58,044 nt of DNA from Zobellia amurskyensis (GTDB lineage: Bacteria; Bacteroidota; Bacteroidia; Flavobacteriales; Flavobacteriaceae): contig NZ_RCNR01000028.1 in assembly GCF_009725985.1 (NCBI RefSeq), positions 1 to 58,044 on the forward strand. The letters run 5' to 3'. The notes beneath the pieces were generated by a model that was given only the letters and a program-made list of their open reading frames with translations, searched no databases and was not told where the DNA came from. Of the stretch, positions 48,836 to 55,510 are shown piece after piece (within the stretch, counting starts at the first letter, position 1; each line of letters opens with the position of its first letter). A program made the translations under genes and the position numbers.

Positions 48836-49528
48836 TTAGCTTAAATTTAAAGTTGACATTCCTCCGTCTACACCAATAACCTGACCGGTAATCCATCCAC
48901 TTTTATCACTCAATAGAAATGCTGCCGCATTGGCAATATCTTCAACTTCACCTATCCGTTTTAGAGGGTGTCTTTGGGACATCATTTCAATTTTCTTTTC
49001 ATTACTTAAGAGTCGTTTTGATAAAGGTGTATTGACTAATGAAGGCGCGATAACATTTACTCTAACATTTGGAGCATATTCTGCAGCCAAAGATTTTCCG
49101 AAACCTTCAACAGCCCCCTTTGCAGCAGAAATACTAGTGTGATAAGGCATTCCCGAGCCAACGGCAACTGTGCTGAACAATACTATTGAACCACCCGTTG
49201 AGATTAAAGGTAAGACATCTTTCATCACTTTTACCATATTGAAAAAGTTCAGTTGCATATCAGCTTCAAAAGTGTCCAACGACATCATTTTGAAAGGTTT
49301 CAAATTAATTGAGCCGGGACAATAAGCGAAACCGTGTAGCTCATTGGGCAGAACAGTTGTATCTAAAGAGTCCGTATTTGCATCGAAAGAAATATGTTTT
49401 GCATCAGTTCCTTCCAGAGCTTCGGATGTTCTTGAAGCCACGTAAATTATATGCTCTTTAGAAAGTTGTTTGACCAATTCAAGTCCTATTCCGTATGAAC
49501 CACCGATTAAAAGTATATTTTTTTTCAT
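48836..49528 (-). CDS. atypical short-chain dehydrogenase/reductase lacking the usual Tyr
   Basis: 230 residues with the Rossmann start ILLIGGSYGIGLELVKQL, HGFAYCPGSINLKPF (NNAG-like region replaced), SGGSIVLFSTVAVGSGMPYHTSISAAKGAVEGFGKSLA and the C-terminal GWITGQVIGVDGGM. The active-site Lys is present, but the residue four before it is Ile instead of Tyr; a Tyr lies four residues further upstream. It may be catalytically altered. Its gene lies between SRPBCC and photolyase, 3 bp from the latter. Confidence 0.9.
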   Translation of the reverse strand: MKKNILLIGGSYGIGLELVKQLSKEHIIYVASRTSEALEGTDAKHISFDANTDSLDTTVLPNELHGFAYCPGSINLKPFKMMSLDTFEADMQLNFFNMVKVMKDVLPLISTGGSIVLFSTVAVGSGMPYHTSISAAKGAVEGFGKSLAAEYAPNVRVNVIAPSLVNTPLSKRLLSNEKKIEMMSQRHPLKRIGEVEDIANAAAFLLSDKSGWITGQVIGVDGGMSTLNLS

Positions 49529-49539
49529 GCTGAAAATAT

Positions 49540-50037
49540 CTAGAAAGATTTAAAATGAAGTTCTTTACTGCTGTTCTCCAAACGACCAAAAAGTTCAATT
49601 AGCTTTTGTTCTCTAAAAGAAAAAATCTGTTTTAATTGTTTTTTGACCAAAATAGGATGAGCAAGTTGACCAAGAATACCAAATGGAATTTTATAATCAA
49701 TAATATCTTCCATCTCAACCCCTCCTTCAATAGATTTTATAAAGTGCTTATGGTGCCAAAGTTTATATGGACCGAAGCGTTGTTCATCCACAAAATACTC
49801 CCCTTCCTTCACATGGGTTATTTCCGTAACCCATTTGGTTTTGTATCCCTGAAAAGGCGAAACAGTATATTGTATAATTTGACCTGCGAACATGGCACGA
49901 TCATCGTCCGAAAGAATTTCAAAACCCATGTGCGGAGGTGTGATGGTCTTTAAATTATTTGGGTCGGATAGAAAGTCCCAAGCCACTTCGGGAGTTATTG
50001 GAAATGACTGTTTAGAATGTAATTGGTACAATTTCAT
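49540..50037 (-). CDS. SRPBCC family protein
   Basis: 165 residues of a single helix-grip domain: YQLHSKQSFPITPEVAWDFLSDPNNLKTITPPHMGFEIL, IIQYTVSPFQGYKTKWVTEITHV, GPYKLWHHKHFIKSIEGGVEMEDIIDYKIPFG, the pattern of the ligand-binding SRPBCC proteins that accompany photolyase and SDR genes. Ligand unknown. First gene of the operon, with a TAnnTTTG element and an inverted TTGTTTA/TAAACAA pair just upstream (50042-50089). Confidence 0.9.
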   Translation of the reverse strand: MKLYQLHSKQSFPITPEVAWDFLSDPNNLKTITPPHMGFEILSDDDRAMFAGQIIQYTVSPFQGYKTKWVTEITHVKEGEYFVDEQRFGPYKLWHHKHFIKSIEGGVEMEDIIDYKIPFGILGQLAHPILVKKQLKQIFSFREQKLIELFGRLENSSKELHFKSF

Positions 50038-50041
50038 TTTA

Positions 50042-50089
50042 CAAATGTAAAAACATTTTGTTTAAGTTTTTTACTTTATCGGTAAACAA
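50042..50089 (-). promoter_or_regulatory. promoter and possible operator of the photolyase operon
   Basis: TACATTTG (minus strand, 50049-50042) fits TAnnTTTG but lies only 4 bp before the SRPBCC ATG, so the mRNA may be leaderless. TTGTTTA (50058-50064) and TAAACAA (50083-50089) form an inverted repeat of the type bound by MerR-like light regulators; this is inference. Confidence 0.4.
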
Positions 50090-50193
50090 ACTGTCTTTAC
50101 TCATAATCTGTTCAGGTTTGTATTTATCTTTTAAAAAATGGTGGAGGGGTGTAAAGTAGCATCTATTTCGTACATTTCGGGCGTATCTAAGCT

Positions 50194-51396
50194 ATGAAAA
50201 ACAGGGTATTACCTCTTTTACTACTTTTTTTTAGTCTATTTCTATCGGGACAAAATTCCGTAAGAGAAGTGGGTAAACTGCCGTTGCAGCTATCTGAAAG
50301 TTCGGGGTTACTTTTTTTTAATGATAAACTCATTACTCATAATGATTCTGGAAACCTTCCTGAACTCTATGAGATAGACACGCTTTCTTTTAAGGTGACT
50401 CGTACGGTAAGTGTTACAAACGTTAAAAATAAGGATTGGGAAGATATTGCTCAAGATGATACTTTTATTTATATAGGCGACTTTGGTAATAATAATGGAA
50501 CAAGGAAAAATTTGGCAGTGTACCGAATATCGAAATCAGATTATCTGAATTCAGATAATGTACTCGCCGAAAGAATTGAATTCACTTATGAAGATCAATC
50601 AAGTTTTGATAACGGTGGAAATAGTGATTGGGATGCAGAAGCTTTAGTTGTAATAGATGATCAACTGATAATCTTCACCAAGCAATGGCAATCTAAAGGA
50701 ACAGTGGCGTATCAACTATCTACTGAGCCCGGAAAGCATGTGGCGATTAGACTAGATAACTATTTTGTTGATGGCATGGTGACAGCCGCAAATTATAATC
50801 AATTGACAAAGTCATTATATGTCGTTGGGTACAATTCAATTTTAGCACCATTTATCTATAAGGTTCAAGGAGCTACTAAAAATGAAATATTTAAAGGTTC
50901 AGTTGAAAAATTGCAAATTGATATTGAAACGGCACAGATAGAAAGTATTACCCACACAGAAGACAATTCCTATTTTTTGACATCTGAACGTTTTGAAAAT
51001 GATAATTTTAATTTACTATTAGAGTCTAAATTATTTAATTTTTCAACTGATGATATATTAAAATTAGAGGAAGAGGAAGAGGAAGAGGAAGAGGAAGAGG
51101 AAGAGGGAACTAGTTCAGAAAACCCGTTGCCCTCTGAAGACTTAGAGGCTGTAGATAATGACAAATTGATTTTGCACAATAAATTTGGTTCTAATAAATT
51201 AGAATATAACCTTACGGCTGATGATAAAATTTTGGCTAGGGCTGTTTTTGACACATCAGGTAAGCGAATAATGTATCAAAAAGGTAATTTTATTACAGGA
51301 GCTACTATTGATACATCTGTTTTAGAATCAGGTATTTACTATTTAACCTTTTTTCTTGAAAGTGAGGTGGTTTCAAAGCCTTTTATCGTTTTTTAA
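50194..51396 (+). CDS. secreted protein with poly-Glu linker and T9SS-like C-terminal domain
   Basis: 400 residues with a signal peptide (about 1-19, ending LSGQ). The main part (about 25-285) resembles a beta-propeller-like surface (YEIDTLSFKVTRTVSVTNVKNKDWEDIAQDDTFIYIGDFGNN). A run of Glu (about 291-304), encoded by a GAGGAA microsatellite, leads to the C-terminal 75 residues (LEYNLTADDKILARAVFDTSGKRIMYQKGNF...GIYYLTFFLESEVVSKPFIV), which read as a type A type IX secretion sorting domain. Function of the main domain unknown. Likely surface-exported. Confidence 0.75.
   Translation: MKNRVLPLLLLFFSLFLSGQNSVREVGKLPLQLSESSGLLFFNDKLITHNDSGNLPELYEIDTLSFKVTRTVSVTNVKNKDWEDIAQDDTFIYIGDFGNNNGTRKNLAVYRISKSDYLNSDNVLAERIEFTYEDQSSFDNGGNSDWDAEALVVIDDQLIIFTKQWQSKGTVAYQLSTEPGKHVAIRLDNYFVDGMVTAANYNQLTKSLYVVGYNSILAPFIYKVQGATKNEIFKGSVEKLQIDIETAQIESITHTEDNSYFLTSERFENDNFNLLLESKLFNFSTDDILKLEEEEEEEEEEEEEGTSSENPLPSEDLEAVDNDKLILHNKFGSNKLEYNLTADDKILARAVFDTSGKRIMYQKGNFITGATIDTSVLESGIYYLTFFLESEVVSKPFIVF
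51067..51108 (+). repeat. in-frame GAGGAA hexanucleotide microsatellite
   Basis: About seven GAGGAA/GAAGAG units (51067-51108) encoding consecutive Glu. Slippage by one unit adds or removes two residues without a frameshift. Confidence 0.9.
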
Positions 51397-51474
51397 AATG
51401 TCTAATTTAGGATTTCATTAACATCTGGGGAGGGGTTTATATTTAGTTTTGTGAAAACTAATAAATCGATTCAA

Positions 51475-52323
51475 ATGAAAAAAATTCTTCTTTTAGCAAG
51501 CGCAGTTTTTGCTTGTGTTACGATGCAGGCACAAATAAGTACGCCAGCACCTAGTCCAGCTTCTAAGTTACAGCAAACCGTAGGTTTAACCGAGGTAACT
51601 GTAGATTATTCAAGACCATCTATGCGTGGTAGAGCCATTTTTGGTGAGCTTGTTCCTTTTGGAAAATTATGGAGAACAGGAGCAAACGCGTATACTAAAG
51701 TTACTTTTAGCGATGACGTTAAGGTTGCCGGTCAAGATGTAAAAGCAGGTACATATTCTGTTTTCACTAAACCGGGAGCAACTTCTTGGGAAGTGTTCTT
51801 TTATACTGATATTGATGGTGGAGGAACACCAAAAGAGTGGGATGATAGTAAAGTAGTAGCTAAGGCTACTGCAGAAGTTTACGCTTTACCTGTAGATATT
51901 GAAGCTTTCACAATTACTATAGATGATATGACAAGTGGTTCTGCTAACTTGGGTATGATGTGGGAGAAAAGCTATGTAGCTGTTCCTTTTGAAGTTCCTA
52001 CGGATGTAAAGGTTATGGCTGATATTGATAAAGTATTAGCTGGTTCTCCAAAAGCAGATGATTATTATGCTGCTGCCGTATACTTTTCAAGTGAAGGTAA
52101 AGACATTAAAAAAGCATCTGAATGGATGGATAAAGCTATGTCTATGACTGAAGAGCCTGCTTTCTGGCAATTGCGTCAGCAATCGCTTATTCAAGCAAAA
52201 TCTGGTAACAAAAAAGCGGCTATCAAATCTGCTAAAAAGTCTTTAGAAAAAGCAAAAGAAGCCGGTAACGATGATTATATTAAAATGAATACAGAGTCTA
52301 TTAAAGAGTGGAGTGCTAAATAA
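51475..52323 (+). CDS. DUF2911 domain protein, secreted
   Basis: About 282 residues from the ATG at 51475; the GTG at 51451 is rejected because it lies within a TAGTTTTG promoter-like element (51444-51451). Signal peptide ILLLASAVFACVTMQAQ. The DUF2911 core is SPASKLQQTVGLTEVTVDYSRPSMRGRAIFGELVPFGKLWRTGANAYTKVTFSDDVKVAGQDVKAGTYSVFTKPG. The C-terminal half is a short TPR-like helical part (KKASEWMDKAMSM, GNKKAAIKSAKKSLEKAKEAGNDDYIKMN). Function unknown; very common in this family. Confidence 0.93.
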   Translation: MKKILLLASAVFACVTMQAQISTPAPSPASKLQQTVGLTEVTVDYSRPSMRGRAIFGELVPFGKLWRTGANAYTKVTFSDDVKVAGQDVKAGTYSVFTKPGATSWEVFFYTDIDGGGTPKEWDDSKVVAKATAEVYALPVDIEAFTITIDDMTSGSANLGMMWEKSYVAVPFEVPTDVKVMADIDKVLAGSPKADDYYAAAVYFSSEGKDIKKASEWMDKAMSMTEEPAFWQLRQQSLIQAKSGNKKAAIKSAKKSLEKAKEAGNDDYIKMNTESIKEWSAK

Positions 52324-52341
52324 GTATCCCTTCTAGTAGAA

Positions 52342-52373
52342 AAAAAGCCCTGATTTTTAAATCAGGGCTTTTT
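52342..52373. terminator. bidirectional terminator
   Basis: Perfect 15-bp stem (core AAGCCCTGAT / ATCAGGGCTT), 2-nt loop, T-tract on both strands, between the convergent DUF2911 and DUF5107 genes. Confidence 0.92.
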
Positions 52374-52375
52374 AT

Positions 52376-55300
52376 TTATAAATTTTTAAGTGATTTTAAG
52401 AATTTCAATTCTTGCTCAGGTAACTTGACTTTTTCGTTGAGTTCCGGAGTAACTTTTACATCTTCATTGAAAATAGCCAATGCTATTTGAGTTTTTATAT
52501 TATTTGATGTTGTTTTCAATTGTTCCTCAATCGGCTTTGTGTCTTCTCCAATCTTTTTAGCTGCTAACAAACCAAATATATGGTTGGTACTATTGCTGCC
52601 GGAGTGCTCTTTTGTGTAATCTATAATGGATTGTAAAACTTGCTTACTCTCTTTGTATTTGCCAGTTTTATCTAGGGCTATAGCAATTAGATAATCACTT
52701 GTTCTTTCATCTGGAGCGTATGGTTTGCCAACACCAATATTTTCTGGCCATTGCTTTACTTTTTCTAAAACGGATAGTACTTTTGAGTAATTCTCTTTTT
52801 CGAATTCTTGGATAGCTGTTCTTATATACGCTTTTTCATATATTTTTCGACTTTCACTTGCATGTTCAAAAGGAAGAACTTCTATGTTTTCAAGAACACT
52901 TGAAACCTGTTCATAATGTTCAAGGCTTAATAAGGATTTTGCATGTGCTAAACCTATATTGTAGTTTTCAGGAAATTTTTTAAATGCTTTTTTTGAAAGA
53001 GAATAAGCAAGTTTGTCATTACCAAGTTCTTGGTTTGCTAGTATATTTTCTTCCCATACTTTCCAATCTTTTGGTTTTAGGTCCAAAGCTTTTTGTAAAT
53101 CTTCGGAGGCAGAATTAGAAGGAAAATCATTTGGGTTAGCCATATTTAGTTTCGCTCTAAATCGATAAAAAACATCGGAATCTGGTTCATTTTGTAATTC
53201 TTTTAGAATAGAAATCCCCTTGTCTTTTAAACCAACCGCTATGTAATTTTGAGCTAAATAATACTTCAGTTTCCAGTTTGCATTTTGTTCTACAGCCCAC
53301 TCCAAGACCGGAATAGTTTCTCTGCGATATGGAAGAACAAAATCAATGTTGGGAGTAATTACTTTACTTAAGGTTTTCTTACTCTGATTAGGGTTGGAGT
53401 CTTTTTGTAAATAAGCTATCCACAGATTGTTTTTAGGACTCTCAATACTTTCAGAGGAGAGTATCGCTAGTGCTTCGGGATTAAAACCTAGCTCTCTGTA
53501 TCGTAGCGCTACGGACAAGTAGGTCTCTTCTACAAACTCATTTTCAATAGTAAAGTTTAATTTAGAATCACCATTACTAAATTTGGACAGTTGGGATTCA
53601 ATAGCAATTAGATAATTTAAAGGATCTATAGCCAAAATACGTTCCTTCTCGGCTTTAAACTCATCTTGATTACTATTTGCTTTGCTCAAAAAGAGTAAAA
53701 CCTCTCTGGCGTTGAGATTGTAAGTATTAAAATCTAGAGATTTGTTAGCATAGGTTTTAGCTCTATTATAGTTTTTGTCAGCTAGATAAATTTCGGACAT
53801 TTGAGCATATGCCACTGATCTATATTTAATATCACGAGCCGCCCAACCTAAAGATTCCAAAGCATTAACAATATCATCCTTAGCGCGATAAGCTATACCT
53901 GCCATATAATTAGCGCTAGAGTTATAAGTGTCCATTTTAAGAACGGTGTTCGCTTTTTCTAAGGCAAGGTCATAATTACTTCTTCTAAACTCCAACTCTG
54001 CCAATCTCACTAATGCTGTTGTATTAGAAGGGTCAATGTTAATTAGTTTGGATAGATGTTTATGCGCTTTTTCAAATTCTCGAAACTCTAAAGCCTCAAT
54101 TCCTGCAAAAAGCAGTTTTTCACTCTCGGAGATATTTAAATCTTCATCAGATCTAAAAGGTCTTTTTAATTCATTTAATTTGGAATTGGTATTGTATGAT
54201 AATTCAGTACCATCTATAGAAACTTCTATTCCTTGTGCGATATCAATAGAAATGGTTTTCGCGAACACTTCCATTGGTTTTAGAACCAATTTCTCAGTTG
54301 TAGTTTCTCCTCCAGCAATAATATGAATTTCAGAATCTAAATCTTGCAGTGTGTTTACGCTAATAATGGTTTCTCCATTAACAGTTTCAACGTTTAACAC
54401 TCCATGGGGCGAAGCATCTACCATACCACCAATTTTCTTAAACGGAAACCATATTTCGCTCCACTTGTCCATGACATACGGGTCAAAACCAACTTGGCTT
54501 ATTGGGTTGTTGGCTCCTGATGGTTCATATTGGTCAAAAAGTCTACCGGATTGAAATTCAATATATTGCCCATCTGTATCCGTAAGTAAATCTTCCCAAA
54601 TACCACCAGAGCGGGATAAGGCCCAAAGCCATAATTTTTGCCCCGGCATTTCTTCGTAAAGAGACCATTGGCCAAAACCAAACTCCTTATCATGATAATA
54701 ACCACCAAAAAAGTCGTTAAACTCACCAACAATATGGTATGATTTTGCTGGACCAAAATTATTATTCTTGTAACTACTTAGGTCGCGACCTTCTTGGTCA
54801 ATTGGCCAAGAATGCGCATTTCCATTATGTTCTACATACGCATTGCCCGGAATAAAAAATTCTAAGTCATTAGTTGCTTCAGCAGCACCAGTCATCCAAT
54901 TATAATAAGATTCTGTTAGGGGAGAGGCATTGTACCAAGAGGCATTCGTTTCAAAATAGGCCTTATCTTTTTCTAAGCGAATTTCAACAGTCCATTTTGT
55001 ATTAGATGGTAAATCTACGTTACTAACAAAACAACTAACGCTACCATCTGTATTGGTGCGGGTTATATAATCCACTGGTGTTGATGTAGATGGGTGATGA
55101 CCAATTATCCCAAAATTGAATTCTAAACCACCAGAGGTCCACGGACCTCTCATTGCTATATTCCTAAATTTTATAACTTCATTTTTATAAAGGAATTCTT
55201 CACCTGTGCTTTTTTCAATAGCTCCCCAAATCTTCCCGCCAATTTCGGGTAGCACCATCACTTTAATATAATCGTTTTCTAAGGTTACAACTTTCCAATC

Positions 55301-55510
55301 TTTTTTATTTGGTTTATGTTGATAGCCCTCGAACTTAAAATACGGGTGAATCTTGGTATTATCAACTAATAGAGGAACAGGGTTAGGTTCTCCAAAATCA
55401 TAAGTATCTATAGAAACTATTTCTTCTTTTATTGATATGGATTGTGATTGCGCATTAAGTGATAGGCCAACTGCTAAAAGCAATAGGGCCACTTGAAGGT
55501 GTTTTGACAT
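52376..55510 (-). CDS. DUF5107 and TPR domain protein, secreted
   Basis: 1044 residues with a signal peptide (about 1-22, ending AQS). The DUF5107 part (about 30-430) shows the galactose-mutarotase-like fold: VVTLENDYIKVMVLPEIGGKIWGAIEKSTGEEFLYKNEVIKFRNIAMRGPWTSGGLEFNFGIIGHHPSTSTPVDY, which is its signature. From about 480 on, at least ten TPR-like units follow (FEKAHKHLSKLINIDPSNTTALVRLAELEF and so on). Such proteins go with VCBS proteins and SusC/SusD genes in carbohydrate loci and may bind or modify sugars. Start overlaps the stop of the VCBS gene by one base. Confidence 0.9.
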   Translation of the reverse strand: MSKHLQVALLLLAVGLSLNAQSQSISIKEEIVSIDTYDFGEPNPVPLLVDNTKIHPYFKFEGYQHKPNKKDWKVVTLENDYIKVMVLPEIGGKIWGAIEKSTGEEFLYKNEVIKFRNIAMRGPWTSGGLEFNFGIIGHHPSTSTPVDYITRTNTDGSVSCFVSNVDLPSNTKWTVEIRLEKDKAYFETNASWYNASPLTESYYNWMTGAAEATNDLEFFIPGNAYVEHNGNAHSWPIDQEGRDLSSYKNNNFGPAKSYHIVGEFNDFFGGYYHDKEFGFGQWSLYEEMPGQKLWLWALSRSGGIWEDLLTDTDGQYIEFQSGRLFDQYEPSGANNPISQVGFDPYVMDKWSEIWFPFKKIGGMVDASPHGVLNVETVNGETIISVNTLQDLDSEIHIIAGGETTTEKLVLKPMEVFAKTISIDIAQGIEVSIDGTELSYNTNSKLNELKRPFRSDEDLNISESEKLLFAGIEALEFREFEKAHKHLSKLINIDPSNTTALVRLAELEFRRSNYDLALEKANTVLKMDTYNSSANYMAGIAYRAKDDIVNALESLGWAARDIKYRSVAYAQMSEIYLADKNYNRAKTYANKSLDFNTYNLNAREVLLFLSKANSNQDEFKAEKERILAIDPLNYLIAIESQLSKFSNGDSKLNFTIENEFVEETYLSVALRYRELGFNPEALAILSSESIESPKNNLWIAYLQKDSNPNQSKKTLSKVITPNIDFVLPYRRETIPVLEWAVEQNANWKLKYYLAQNYIAVGLKDKGISILKELQNEPDSDVFYRFRAKLNMANPNDFPSNSASEDLQKALDLKPKDWKVWEENILANQELGNDKLAYSLSKKAFKKFPENYNIGLAHAKSLLSLEHYEQVSSVLENIEVLPFEHASESRKIYEKAYIRTAIQEFEKENYSKVLSVLEKVKQWPENIGVGKPYAPDERTSDYLIAIALDKTGKYKESKQVLQSIIDYTKEHSGSNSTNHIFGLLAAKKIGEDTKPIEEQLKTTSNNIKTQIALAIFNEDVKVTPELNEKVKLPEQELKFLKSLKNL

